From NCBI RefSeq assembly GCF_026250525.1, contig NZ_CP111050.1:1-64000 (forward strand): a DNA stretch of 64,000 bases, in the 5' to 3' direction. The position numbers and the translations under genes are program-made. Position 1 is the first letter of the stretch. Each line of letters starts with the position of its first letter. The notes below the pieces were generated by a model, which ran no database searches, had not been told where the DNA came from, and worked only from the letters and a program-made list of their open reading frames with translations. This document shows, piece after piece, positions 9,336 through 18,676 of this stretch. Source of the stretch: Chondrinema litorale (GTDB taxonomy: Bacteria > Bacteroidota > Bacteroidia > Cytophagales > Flammeovirgaceae).

Positions 9336-9917
9336 ATGAATTCCAGTGATCGCGAAGATAAGATTTGGAAAGCCCTAAAAGAGGGAAAGTCAGAAGCTAT
9401 CACTGAGCTGATCAGAACTTACCATAGCGATTTATACTTCTTTGGTATTAAAATTTGCAATAACAAAGAGCTCGTAGAAGATTGCCTCCAAGAAATTTGG
9501 ATTGATCTCTGGGAGAAAAGGAAAAAGCTGAGCAAAGTAAGTGCCATCAAACCCTATCTATTAAAAACACTTCGAAGAAGAGTGATCAGAAAGTTACAAT
9601 ATCAAGAAAAGAAAAACCATTGGATTGGAAATTTCCCAGACGAAACTCTGGGTTTTGTATTTTCAGTTGAAGAGAAAATTATAGCTCAACAAAGTCAAGA
9701 AGTAATCCAACAGAAAATTACCAATGTGCTTGACAAACTCTCCAACAGGCAAAAAGAAGTTATCTACCTCAGGTTCTATCAAGAGCTGAGTTACGATGAA
9801 ATTTGTGAAGTAATGGAATTGAAAAGACAATCGATGCACAACCTGTTACAAGAAGCTTTTAGGTCAATAAAAAAACAAATTTTAATTTTTTCTCTACTCA
9901 TTATCAGCCTGTTATAA
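9336..9917 (+). CDS. ECF RNA polymerase sigma factor with hydrophobic C-terminal tail (locus 1)
   Basis: A 193-residue extracytoplasmic-function sigma-70. Region 2 is seen in YFFGIKIC...VEDCLQEIWIDLW (about residues 33-65). Region 4 is an HTH at about 128-178 (LSNRQKEVIYLRFYQELSYDE). It is followed by a FecR anti-sigma and then SusC with an STN domain, the classic trans-envelope arrangement, so it should drive transcription of the downstream locus when the anti-sigma is inactivated. Odd feature: after the HTH the last 13-15 residues are almost purely hydrophobic (QILIFSLLIISLL), suggesting membrane contact. The sigma factor of locus 2 shows the same thing; the third sigma in this window does not. 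Confidence 0.93.
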   Translation: MNSSDREDKIWKALKEGKSEAITELIRTYHSDLYFFGIKICNNKELVEDCLQEIWIDLWEKRKKLSKVSAIKPYLLKTLRRRVIRKLQYQEKKNHWIGNFPDETLGFVFSVEEKIIAQQSQEVIQQKITNVLDKLSNRQKEVIYLRFYQELSYDEICEVMELKRQSMHNLLQEAFRSIKKQILIFSLLIISLL

Positions 9918-10006
9918 TTTTTTTCAAAAAAAATCAAAAATATACAGTAAGCAAATAAACTTACTGCCTCTTATATTAAACGACCAACAACTCACTATAT
10001 CACTTT

Positions 10007-11038
10007 ATGGATTTTCAAAACTTTACCGTTGAGGAATTTGCAACAAACGAATCGTTTCAAAACTGGTACCTTCAGGTAAATGAAGCTGATATAGTGTTTT
10101 GGGAAGCTTGGATTAAAGAACATCCAGAGAAATTGGATGAAATCGAAAAAGCTAAAGTTTTAATTAACAACATAATTGTTACAGAAAAAGAAACCTTACC
10201 TCAAGAGCAAATTGAACAAGTAGTAAACAACGTTCAGCAACACATAAAAAATAGCAAGCAGCATAAACAAATATTTTTTAACCCTAACCAAAAACTCATC
10301 TGGGCTGCGGTTGCCGCATCTTTACTATTACTCATAGTTTTGATTGGCAATAACTTCAATCTCAACGATGAAACCCAACCAGTACAAGCACAGAAAATAG
10401 AATACATCGAACGAGTAGTTAATCGAGGGCAAAAACTTACTGTTTCATTATCTGATGGCTCAGTAATTAAGCTGAATTCAGATACAAAGTTTCGATTTCC
10501 TAAAAAATTTGAGTCCAACAAAAGAGAAGTTTTTTTAGAAGGAGAGGCATTTTTTGAAGTAAGCAGAGATACAACACGCCCATTTACTGTAATAACCGGC
10601 GAACTCAAAATTGAAGTTTTGGGAACATCTTTTAATGTTCAAAATTACGACCATAACAATGCAAAAGTCGCAGTAGCTACAGGCAAAGTTAAAGTGGCAG
10701 CTATTGAAGACCTCATCGAAAATGTTGTTCTAAAACCTGCCGAGATGGTAGTTTTTAACAAAGACAGTATCAGTTTAACTAAATCAGATTTTAACCCGAA
10801 AGAGGAGCTTTCGTGGAAAGACGGAGTACTTTTTTTTAATAATAACTCAGTCTACGAAATCTTCGAAAAGTTAGAAAGATGGTACGGAGTCGAATTTAGA
10901 ATAACCAAGGGAGCTAATTTGAACAGAAGGTATACCGGGAGCTTCACAAACGAATCATTAAATAATGTTTTACAAGCGATAAAATTCAGTACAAACTTTA
11001 ACTACAAAATTGAAAATGAAGAAGTAATTATTTATTGA
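10007..11038 (+). CDS. FecR-type anti-sigma factor (locus 1)
   Basis: This 343-residue inner-membrane protein has a cytosolic N-terminal region (1-about 95) that should bind the ECF sigma, one membrane segment (about 97-118, LIWAAVAASLLLLIVLIG), a periplasmic FecR domain (about 135-240, RGQKLTVSLSDGSVIKLNSDT and GEAFFEV) and a C-terminal DUF4974-type domain that resembles an STN fold (WKDGVLFFNNNSVYEIFEKLERWYG). It should receive the signal from the STN domain of the downstream SusC. It starts 89 bases after the sigma stop and is probably in the same operon. Confidence 0.93.
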   Translation: MDFQNFTVEEFATNESFQNWYLQVNEADIVFWEAWIKEHPEKLDEIEKAKVLINNIIVTEKETLPQEQIEQVVNNVQQHIKNSKQHKQIFFNPNQKLIWAAVAASLLLLIVLIGNNFNLNDETQPVQAQKIEYIERVVNRGQKLTVSLSDGSVIKLNSDTKFRFPKKFESNKREVFLEGEAFFEVSRDTTRPFTVITGELKIEVLGTSFNVQNYDHNNAKVAVATGKVKVAAIEDLIENVVLKPAEMVVFNKDSISLTKSDFNPKEELSWKDGVLFFNNNSVYEIFEKLERWYGVEFRITKGANLNRRYTGSFTNESLNNVLQAIKFSTNFNYKIENEEVIIY

Positions 11039-11044
11039 AAAAAA

Positions 11045-11122
11045 CCAGCAGTCTGTAAAGACCACTGGCGAATGTAATTAATGCTTACCCACTTTAGAAA
11101 TTGGCGTCTCTTCCTGGGTAAG
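11045..11122 (+). promoter_or_regulatory. two stem-loops in the FecR-SusC spacer
   Basis: Right after the FecR stop, CCAG and AGTC-type half-stems form an imperfect hairpin (11045-11068). A second one pairs CTTACCCA (11084-11091) with TGGGTAAG (11115-11122) around a 23-nt loop. Neither has a T-run. They could set the relative expression of anti-sigma and transporter, or block exonucleases. The equivalent spacer in locus 2 also holds a hairpin in the same position. The stems are seen; the function is inferred. Confidence 0.35.
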
Positions 11123-11160
11123 TACATTGAATCAATGTATCATTAAAAACCCCTAAAATT

Positions 11161-14100
11161 ATGAAATTGAAACTTTTACATCAAGTTTGGTTTATGACAA
11201 AGTTGATTTTTTATGGTTGTATACTGCAATGCATGTTTCTGAGCATACTTATAGCCAAAGATTCGAGTGCACAAAGTCTGCACGACATTTATCTAGATGT
11301 GAGGATAAATGATGTGAGCCTTAAAAAAGCATTTTCTAGGATTGAAGCAAGGTCTAATTTCCAGTTTTTGTACCCCAACGATCTGGACTTAAAACAGACC
11401 GTAAATCTAGATGAAAACGATGCGACACTGGGCGATATGTTAATACACTTTGCCAAGGATGCAAAACTCAAATTTAAAAGAGTAAATAATACGATAGTTG
11501 TCGAAAAATCAGACAGTTACTTTAACAGTGCTCCAATTGAAGAAGAAGTACAGCAGGTAAGAGTTGCTGGAAAAGTAATATCTGGCGAAAACAACGAGCC
11601 TTTACCGGGTGTGAGTATCTTAGTAAAAGGTTCTAATAACGGAACTACTACTGATATTAATGGTGAATATAACATCAGTGTTACATCAGGTTCTATCTTA
11701 CAATTTAGCTTTATCGGTTTTGTTACTGATGAAGTTGAAGTAAATACGCAATCTGAAATTAATGTAACACTTGAGCCAGACTCTGAACAACTCGACGAAA
11801 TTATCGTAGTGGGTTATGGTACTCAAAAGAAAACAGAAGTTACAGGAGCTGTAGCCAGTGTAAAAGAAAAAGACTTTACTGCAGGTGCTATGAGAGATGC
11901 TTCTGAGCTGATAAAAGGTAAAGTAGCAGGCCTTAAAATCACCAATGGTTCTGGTGATCCTTCGTCTGAATCTTCTATTTTGTTAAGAGGGGTTTCTTCT
12001 ATCGCAGGTAGCACCACTCCTTTAATTCTAATAAATGGTGTTCCGGGTAGCATCAACGATTTGGCTCCGAGCGATATTTCTTCTATCGATGTACTAAAAG
12101 ATGCTTCTGCCGCTGCAATTTATGGTACCAGAGGTGCAAATGGTGTGATCTTAATTACCACAAAATCTGCAAGTAGAGATATTCCAACTTCACTTACTTA
12201 TTCGCACTATTCAGCGATTTCTTCTTTGGGTAAAAAAGCAGATTTTCTAGATGCAGGTGATATGAGAAACCTCATTTCTGAAGGTTATACACTTCCTTTT
12301 GAAGACAAAGAATACAATACAGATTGGTTAGATTTAATTACGCAAAAAGGCTACATCCAAAATCATAACTTAAACTTAAGAGGAGGAAACGGTACTTCTA
12401 GCTACTCAGCCAATGTAAATTACATGGATCAAGAGGGTGTATTTACAGGTTCGGAGAACAAAGAATTTAAAATCTCGCTAGACCTCAATCATTACATGTT
12501 CGACGATAAATTGAAGATCAATGTAAACTTGCTAAGAGGTAACCAAGAGTTTGGTGCTTTGGGTGATGGTGCATCATTCAACTCACTTATTTACAGACAA
12601 GCATTGATTAGAAACCCAACAGACAGACCGCTGGATGACGAAGGAAACTGGATAGAAACTTCCAGATTCCAGTATTACAATCCAGTAGCGATGATTAAAG
12701 AAACAGATGGTATTGTACAAAACAACTGGACAAGGCTAACAGCCAATACCACTTTGTATTTACTACCAGGTTGGGAAACTAATTTGCTTTTGGCAACTAA
12801 GCGATTCGATCAGTTTAGAGGATATTCTGAAACTAAAAGACACTATTCTAATACCTTAAATGGTAGAAATGGATTTGCTTCAAGAGGTGATGCTGCTTCA
12901 AAAACAGATAACCTCGAACTAACCACCAAATATTCCAAAATTTCAGGAAGCCACAAACTGAGTGCAATGGCAGGTTATAGCTACCAATACATCATAAACG
13001 AAGGTGGTTGGGCTAGCAATTACAATTTCCCAACAGATGCATATTCTTACAACAACCTCGGTCATGGTCAAGCATTACAAGATGGAAAAGCATCTATGGG
13101 CAGCTATAAAAATGACAACACTTTGGCTGGCTTCTTCGGACGGGTAACTTACAACTTCGATGATCGCTTCAACGTTTTGGCAAGTATCAGAAGAGAAGGT
13201 TCTTCTAAATTCGGTAACAATTATAAGTGGGGAACATTCCCGGCAGTTTCAGCAGCTTGGACACTTAGTAATGAAACATTCCTCAAAAGCGCTTCTTTTA
13301 TAGATAACCTAAAACTTCGCGTGGGTTATGGTGTAACTGGTAGAATGCCGAATGATTCTTACCTTTCTCAAACAGTGTATACCTACACCGGAACTGTTTA
13401 CTACAACAATGGTGAATGGGTAAAAGGTCTAACAGCAGGTAATAGCCCGAACCCGAACTTGCGTTGGGAAAAAAGTATGGAAACCAACATCGGTTTAGAT
13501 TTCGCCATCTTAAACAATAGAGTTTCTGGTGCTATTGACCTTTACAACAAGAAAACAACCGATTTACTCTACCAATACAGCTTACCAAAACCACCGAATG
13601 TATCAGACAATGTTTGGGCAAATGTGGGAGAAATGGAAAACAAAGGCATTGAAATTCTTTTAAACACAGTTCCTGTAAGATCAGAAGGTTTCGAATGGAA
13701 TTCTACACTTACTTTTTCTTACAATCAGAACAAGTTAACCAAACTCTCTAACGATTTGTACGAAATTGAGGGAGACTATTTTAATACAGGTAATGCTGGT
13801 GATCCGATCTCTTTTGCCACACACCGAGTAGAAGTAGGACAAGCAATTGGCAATTTCTGGGGATTAAAAACGGTGGATATCACGGAAGATGGGCAATGGG
13901 TAATTGAAACATCTGAAGGAGAAACAAAAACACTTACAGAAGAACTTTATAACGACGATAACAAGCAATATCTAGGTAACGGCCTTCCAAACTTTAATGC
14001 AGGTTGGACAAACACTTTCCGCTACAAAGGTTTTGATCTGAGCATAGTTTTAACTGGTGCTTTCGATTACCAAATCTTGAATTTCCAACGCATGTTCTAC

Positions 14101-14454
14101 GAGAATCCAACCATTAACTACAATATGCTAACCACTGCATTTGACGAAGTTTATGGCAAAGCAGTACTGGATTACCCGCAAACTTATGTGAGCTATTACA
14201 TTGAAGATGGTGATTATGTAAAGCTTGAAAACATCACCTTGGGATACAATTTCAATGCAAGCAAAATCAGCTTTATTGAATCTTTCAGAGTATATGCTTC
14301 TGGTTCGAACTTGGCAACCATTACTGGTTACAAAGGCTTAGACCCAGAATTGGCACCTGACGCTAACTTTGGCATTCTGGCATCGGGTAACGACAACCGC
14401 GACAAATATCCGATCACCCAAACATATACGCTTGGTTTAAACATCACCTTTTAA
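11161..14454 (+). CDS. SusC/RagA TonB-dependent transporter with STN domain (locus 1)
   Basis: A 1097-residue outer-membrane transporter for oligosaccharides, working with the SusD partner encoded 11 bases downstream. Order: signal peptide to about residue 38 (SSAQ), an STN domain (about 45-115, ending NTIVVEK) that signals to FecR, a CarboxypepD_reg-like domain (about 133-210, GKVISGENNEPLPGVSI), the plug (from LDEIIVVGYGTQKKTEVTG), and a 22-stranded barrel ending in LGLNITF. The STN domain marks it as a signalling transporter. The ligand is inferred from the two downstream GH127-type enzymes to be an arabinofuranose-containing oligosaccharide. Confidence 0.95.
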   Translation: MKLKLLHQVWFMTKLIFYGCILQCMFLSILIAKDSSAQSLHDIYLDVRINDVSLKKAFSRIEARSNFQFLYPNDLDLKQTVNLDENDATLGDMLIHFAKDAKLKFKRVNNTIVVEKSDSYFNSAPIEEEVQQVRVAGKVISGENNEPLPGVSILVKGSNNGTTTDINGEYNISVTSGSILQFSFIGFVTDEVEVNTQSEINVTLEPDSEQLDEIIVVGYGTQKKTEVTGAVASVKEKDFTAGAMRDASELIKGKVAGLKITNGSGDPSSESSILLRGVSSIAGSTTPLILINGVPGSINDLAPSDISSIDVLKDASAAAIYGTRGANGVILITTKSASRDIPTSLTYSHYSAISSLGKKADFLDAGDMRNLISEGYTLPFEDKEYNTDWLDLITQKGYIQNHNLNLRGGNGTSSYSANVNYMDQEGVFTGSENKEFKISLDLNHYMFDDKLKINVNLLRGNQEFGALGDGASFNSLIYRQALIRNPTDRPLDDEGNWIETSRFQYYNPVAMIKETDGIVQNNWTRLTANTTLYLLPGWETNLLLATKRFDQFRGYSETKRHYSNTLNGRNGFASRGDAASKTDNLELTTKYSKISGSHKLSAMAGYSYQYIINEGGWASNYNFPTDAYSYNNLGHGQALQDGKASMGSYKNDNTLAGFFGRVTYNFDDRFNVLASIRREGSSKFGNNYKWGTFPAVSAAWTLSNETFLKSASFIDNLKLRVGYGVTGRMPNDSYLSQTVYTYTGTVYYNNGEWVKGLTAGNSPNPNLRWEKSMETNIGLDFAILNNRVSGAIDLYNKKTTDLLYQYSLPKPPNVSDNVWANVGEMENKGIEILLNTVPVRSEGFEWNSTLTFSYNQNKLTKLSNDLYEIEGDYFNTGNAGDPISFATHRVEVGQAIGNFWGLKTVDITEDGQWVIETSEGETKTLTEELYNDDNKQYLGNGLPNFNAGWTNTFRYKGFDLSIVLTGAFDYQILNFQRMFYENPTINYNMLTTAFDEVYGKAVLDYPQTYVSYYIEDGDYVKLENITLGYNFNASKISFIESFRVYASGSNLATITGYKGLDPELAPDANFGILASGNDNRDKYPITQTYTLGLNITF

Positions 14455-14465
14455 TCACTGAAATT

Positions 14466-16061
14466 ATGATCAATAAATATAAAAATATACTATTTCTGGC
14501 GCTGTTTACAAGCTTTACTTTCTCTTGTACAGACCTAGAAGAAAACCTTTACGATATTGTAACAGCAGAAAATACCCAACTTACTGCTGACGATTTAAAT
14601 AGTTTAATCGCTCCGGCTTATGCTTCTTTTAGAGGTATTTACTGGAATTGGAATGGACTGTTAGATGTGTACGAAGAATCTTCAGATTTGATAGTAACTC
14701 CTTACAGAGTCGGCATCGGTTGGGGAGATTTATACATCACCATGCACAAACATACTTGGGGGCCAACATTGGGTCATGCCGAAGGTTTATGGAGTAGTGT
14801 TTACAGTGCCATTACCAGTGTAAACTTTGCCATCTACCAAATCGAAAGCTTAGAAGGTGTTGAGGAAAAAGAAAGTGTGATTTACGAGCTAAGAGCATTG
14901 AGAGCCATTTACTATTACTTGCTACTCGATAATTTTAGAAATGTGCCAATCGTAACACAATTCGATGTTCCCGAAGGTTTTCTACCTGAACAAAGTAGCG
15001 GACAAGAAGTGTTCTCTTTTATAGAAAGTGAATTAACCGAAGTGATGCCTTACTTATCAGAAACTAGCAATTCAGAAAACTATGGTAAAGTAACCAAATG
15101 GGCTGCCTACATGACTTTGGCTAAATTATACCTCAATGCAGAAGTGTATATTGGAGAAGCCAAATGGAGTGATGCACTAGCCGAAGTAAATGAAATTATT
15201 GATAATGGAGGCTTCTCTTTAGAAAGTAACTATGCCAACCTATTCGCTGCTGATAATGGTTATAATAGCGAAGTAATTCTAGCCATTCCATTCGATAATG
15301 TGTATGCACAAGGTTCTTATTATCCATATAAAACTCTATATGGAGCTAGCCAAGCAACTTTTAATTTAGCAGGTTCACCTTGGGGAGGAAGTGCCGGTAT
15401 TCCTCAGTTTATCGATACCTACGATGAAGATGACGAAAGAAAAAGTATTAGCTGGTTAGGTGGTTTGCAATACGACAGTTCCGGTGAGCCAATTATTTTA
15501 GAAGATGGAACTCAGCTTGATTATACCAATTACATGACCAGTGTAGATGCAGCTGAGTTTAACGAAGGCTATCGCTTTATCAAATACGAAATCGAAATGG
15601 GTTTAGATGGTAACCAAGGCAATGATATTCCTTTTTATAGATATACTGATGCCTTAATGATTAAAGCTGAATGCCTGATGCGTTTGGGGCAAACTGATGA
15701 AGCTGCAAGTATTGTTTCAGAAGTGAGAGCTCGCGCTTTTGGTAACACTAATCCAGAAAAAGCTACTTTAACTGCCAGTGATTTAACTGGTGGAAGTGTT
15801 TACGATTATGGCAAAAAAGAAAATGGAGAGTTTATCACCCACGAAGGTGGAGCTGATATAGAATACGGTGGATTTTTAGATGAATTAGCATGGGAATTCG
15901 TAGGTGAACACCACAGAAAGCAAGACTTAATTCGCTTTGGTGTATTTACTACAAAATCTTGGTTATCACACTCACCAAATGGAGACTATCATACAATTTT
16001 CCCAATACCACAATCGGCAATGGAAACGAACTCAAATTTAAGTCAAAACACAGGATATTAA
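14466..16061 (+). CDS. SusD/RagB outer-membrane lipoprotein (locus 1)
   Basis: A 531-residue surface glycan-binding lipoprotein. The lipobox Cys is residue 21 (TFSC), followed by TDLEE, an acidic stretch like the Bacteroidota surface-export signal. The TPR-like SusD fold is evident from LRALRAIYYYLLLDNF (about 138), KWAAYMTLAKLYLNAEVY and the RagB C-terminal part (ALMIKAECLMRLG; EHHRKQDLIRFGVF). It forms the lid over SusC. The gap to SusC is 11 bases, and a strong terminator follows, which separates it from the GH genes. Confidence 0.95.
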   Translation: MINKYKNILFLALFTSFTFSCTDLEENLYDIVTAENTQLTADDLNSLIAPAYASFRGIYWNWNGLLDVYEESSDLIVTPYRVGIGWGDLYITMHKHTWGPTLGHAEGLWSSVYSAITSVNFAIYQIESLEGVEEKESVIYELRALRAIYYYLLLDNFRNVPIVTQFDVPEGFLPEQSSGQEVFSFIESELTEVMPYLSETSNSENYGKVTKWAAYMTLAKLYLNAEVYIGEAKWSDALAEVNEIIDNGGFSLESNYANLFAADNGYNSEVILAIPFDNVYAQGSYYPYKTLYGASQATFNLAGSPWGGSAGIPQFIDTYDEDDERKSISWLGGLQYDSSGEPIILEDGTQLDYTNYMTSVDAAEFNEGYRFIKYEIEMGLDGNQGNDIPFYRYTDALMIKAECLMRLGQTDEAASIVSEVRARAFGNTNPEKATLTASDLTGGSVYDYGKKENGEFITHEGGADIEYGGFLDELAWEFVGEHHRKQDLIRFGVFTTKSWLSHSPNGDYHTIFPIPQSAMETNSNLSQNTGY

Positions 16062-16071
16062 TGAAGATTTT

Positions 16072-16117
16072 AGACACTCCTTATTACCTTTAAGGAAAAA
16101 TTAGGAGTGTCTTTTTT
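16072..16117 (+). terminator. Rho-independent terminator between SusD and GH127
   Basis: The 10-bp perfect stem AGACACTCCT/AGGAGTGTCT (16072-16081 with 16103-16112) ends in a T-run. Its position inside the locus means the two downstream hydrolases are either read at a lower level or have their own promoter within 16118-16167. Confidence 0.85.
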
Positions 16118-16167
16118 ATACTTTACTAATTTAAGCACACACAATTACAGAATTTAAAACTAACAAA

Positions 16168-18570
16168 ATGAAGATAACTAAATTTCTGATAACGGGGCTA
16201 GCGCTCGTTCTATCAACTTCAGTATTTGCTCAAAATGCTGACTACCCAATACAACCTAAACCTTTTACAGAGGTTAAGATCAAAGACAACTTTTGGGCAC
16301 CCAAAATTAAAACCAACCACGAAGTTACTATTCCAATTGCCATCCAAAAAAGTTTGGAGTCTGGTAGAGTAGATAACTTTAAAATCGCTGGTGGTTTAAT
16401 GGATGGGAAGTTCTGCTCTGAGTATCCATTTGATGATTCTGACATCTATAAAATAATTGAAGCAGCCAGTTATTCGCTTCAAACATATCCAGACCCAGAG
16501 CTCGAAAAAACAGTAGACTCATTAATCTACTTTGTAAACTCTGCTCAAGAAGACGATGGATATTTATTCACGAATAGAACCATCGGTAAAAACCTACACT
16601 CTTGGGTAGGAACTTCTCGCTGGGAAAAAGTGAACGACCTTAGCCACGAACTTTACAATCTTGGTCACATGTTCGAAGCAGCCACAGCACATTATGCAGC
16701 TACTGGCAAAAGAACCTTACTTGATATTGCCATTAAAGCTGCCGATCGTATTGATGCAGATTTTGGCAAAGGAAAAATTGAAGATTATCCGGGACACCAA
16801 GAAGTAGAACTTGGTTTGGTTAAATTATATAGAGCAACTAAGGACGAAAAATACCTGAATCTCGCAAAATATTTTCTGGATATAAGAGGTCAAAAAGGCA
16901 TTGGCAACCCAACCACTTATAACCAATCTCACAAACCAGTAACAGAACAAAGTGAAGCAGTTGGACACGCAGTAAGAGCTACTTACATGTGGATTGCTAT
17001 GGCTGATGTTGCTGCATTAACTGGTAATAGAGATTATATTGAAGCCATTGACAGACTATGGCACGATGTGGTAGACACTAAAATGTATGTAATCGGTGGA
17101 ATAGGAGCGACTGGCAACCACGAAGGTTTCGATGAACCTTATGTTCTACCAAATATGTCTGCTTATAATGAAACTTGTGCAGCAGTTGGAAATGCTTTCT
17201 GGAACCACAGAATGTTTTTAATGTCTGGTGATAGCAAGTACATTGATGTAATGGAGCTTTCTATGTACAACAATGTAATTTCTGGTGTATCTGTTTCAGG
17301 AGATCATTTCTTCTATCCAAATCCATTGGCTTCTTATGGTCAGCATTCTCGTAGTGAGTGGTTTGGCTGTGCTTGTTGCCCACCAAATGTTGCCCGCTTT
17401 TTACCTTACATGCCGGGTATGATTTACGCTCAAGATGAATCTGATGTATATGTAAATCTTTTCATCAGCAGTGATGCATCTTTTAAAGTAGGTAAAAAAG
17501 AATTAGCACTTTCTCAAAAGGCTGAATTACCTTGGGAAGGCACCACAGAAATTTCTGTAACCTCTGCAAAACCAGTAGAAAGCAACATCAAGATACGTAT
17601 TCCGGGATGGGCAAAAAACCAACCTGTTCCAAGCGATTTATACACTTATGCAGATAAATCTGATGAGACCACAAAAATCTCTGTAAACGGTAAAGCAGTT
17701 GAATATAAAGTGGATGAGAAAGGTTATGTAAACATCGAGAGAAAGTGGAAAAAAGGAGATAAAATCTCTATTGAATTCCCTTATGAGATTAGAGAAGTAA
17801 AAGCTAATGAGAAAATTACAGAAGACAATGGAAAAGTGGCAATCGAACGTGGGCCAATTGTTTACTGTACAGAATGGGCAGATTATAAAGATGGACATGT
17901 ATTAAACTTACTTTTCGATCCTACGAGCAAATTAACAGCTTCTATTGATCCAGATTTTTATGGTGGAGTTACTGTGATTGAAGGAGAGGCTAAATCAACT
18001 AAAAAAGAACTCGACGAATCAATTACAGTTTCAGAAGACAAACCGATGAAACTGATCCCTTACTATTTGTGGAACAACAGAGGTCCGGGAGAAATGAGAG
18101 TTTGGTTACCAACAGAAAAATCTGCTACCAAACCTTTACCTGCTCCAACTGTAGCAAGCCAAAGTAAAGCAACCGCTTCAGTAAAAAGTAAAGCGATTAT
18201 CGCTATCAAAGATCAGTATTATCCAAAAAGCTCAAACGATTCTTCTAACCCATATTTACACTGGTGGCCAAAAACCGGAACTTCAGAATGGGTGGAATAT
18301 GAGTTTGAAACTCCTAAAGAGGTTTCTGAGGTAAAAGTTTATTGGTATGATGATGCTCCATTCGGTGGTTGTAGAATTCCTACTTCTTGGGAAGTGGTTT
18401 ACAAAGATGGCGATGAATGGAAACCCGTACCAACTTCAGAAGAATACAAAGTTGTAAAAGACGATTGGAATACAATTAAATTCGATCCTGTAAAAACAAG
18501 TACAATTCGAGTTAAACTTCAACTTGATGCGAAGTTCTCAGCAGGTATCCACGAATTGATTGTAAACTAA
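16168..18570 (+). CDS. GH127 beta-L-arabinofuranosidase-type enzyme with C-terminal discoidin-like module
   Basis: This 800-residue secreted protein has a signal peptide ending near residue 22 (SVFAQ). The (alpha/alpha)6 catalytic domain carries the GH127 zinc/thiol site: Glu335 and Cys337 in NETCAAVGNAFW, and Cys403-Cys404 in GCACCPPNVAR. In characterised GH127 enzymes one of these Cys is the nucleophile and the others plus Glu hold zinc. A beta-sandwich follows (about 455-660). The last 130 residues (from about 670, with STSEWVEYEFE-like and WEVVYKDGDEWKPV strands) look like an F5/8-type carbohydrate-binding module. It follows the locus-1 SusD and precedes a second GH127-superfamily gene. 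Arabinofuranosidase activity is expected from the family; the exact linkage is unknown. Confidence 0.9.
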   Translation: MKITKFLITGLALVLSTSVFAQNADYPIQPKPFTEVKIKDNFWAPKIKTNHEVTIPIAIQKSLESGRVDNFKIAGGLMDGKFCSEYPFDDSDIYKIIEAASYSLQTYPDPELEKTVDSLIYFVNSAQEDDGYLFTNRTIGKNLHSWVGTSRWEKVNDLSHELYNLGHMFEAATAHYAATGKRTLLDIAIKAADRIDADFGKGKIEDYPGHQEVELGLVKLYRATKDEKYLNLAKYFLDIRGQKGIGNPTTYNQSHKPVTEQSEAVGHAVRATYMWIAMADVAALTGNRDYIEAIDRLWHDVVDTKMYVIGGIGATGNHEGFDEPYVLPNMSAYNETCAAVGNAFWNHRMFLMSGDSKYIDVMELSMYNNVISGVSVSGDHFFYPNPLASYGQHSRSEWFGCACCPPNVARFLPYMPGMIYAQDESDVYVNLFISSDASFKVGKKELALSQKAELPWEGTTEISVTSAKPVESNIKIRIPGWAKNQPVPSDLYTYADKSDETTKISVNGKAVEYKVDEKGYVNIERKWKKGDKISIEFPYEIREVKANEKITEDNGKVAIERGPIVYCTEWADYKDGHVLNLLFDPTSKLTASIDPDFYGGVTVIEGEAKSTKKELDESITVSEDKPMKLIPYYLWNNRGPGEMRVWLPTEKSATKPLPAPTVASQSKATASVKSKAIIAIKDQYYPKSSNDSSNPYLHWWPKTGTSEWVEYEFETPKEVSEVKVYWYDDAPFGGCRIPTSWEVVYKDGDEWKPVPTSEEYKVVKDDWNTIKFDPVKTSTIRVKLQLDAKFSAGIHELIVN

Positions 18571-18581
18571 TTTGCCATAAC

Positions 18582-18631
18582 ATTGAGGATTTTCAGGTGA
18601 TTCAAAATCTTACTTCTTGAAAATCCTCAAT
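18582..18631 (+). promoter_or_regulatory. 14-bp stem-loop between the two GH127-superfamily genes
   Basis: ATTGAGGATTTTCA (18582-18595) pairs perfectly with TGAAAATCCTCAAT (18618-18631) around a 22-nt loop. There is no T-run after it, so it is not a standard terminator. It begins 12 bases after the first enzyme's stop and ends 45 bases before the second enzyme's ATG. An RNA-processing or 3'-end-stabilising role is plausible. Confidence 0.6.
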
Positions 18632-18676
18632 CCTCATATCAGAATTAAATCCTTCTACATACTTGAAGATCACACA

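Noticed and set aside
18617..18676. TTG start for the second arabinofuranosidase
   Set aside because: The signal peptide begins at 18677 and the TTG lies within a stem-loop.
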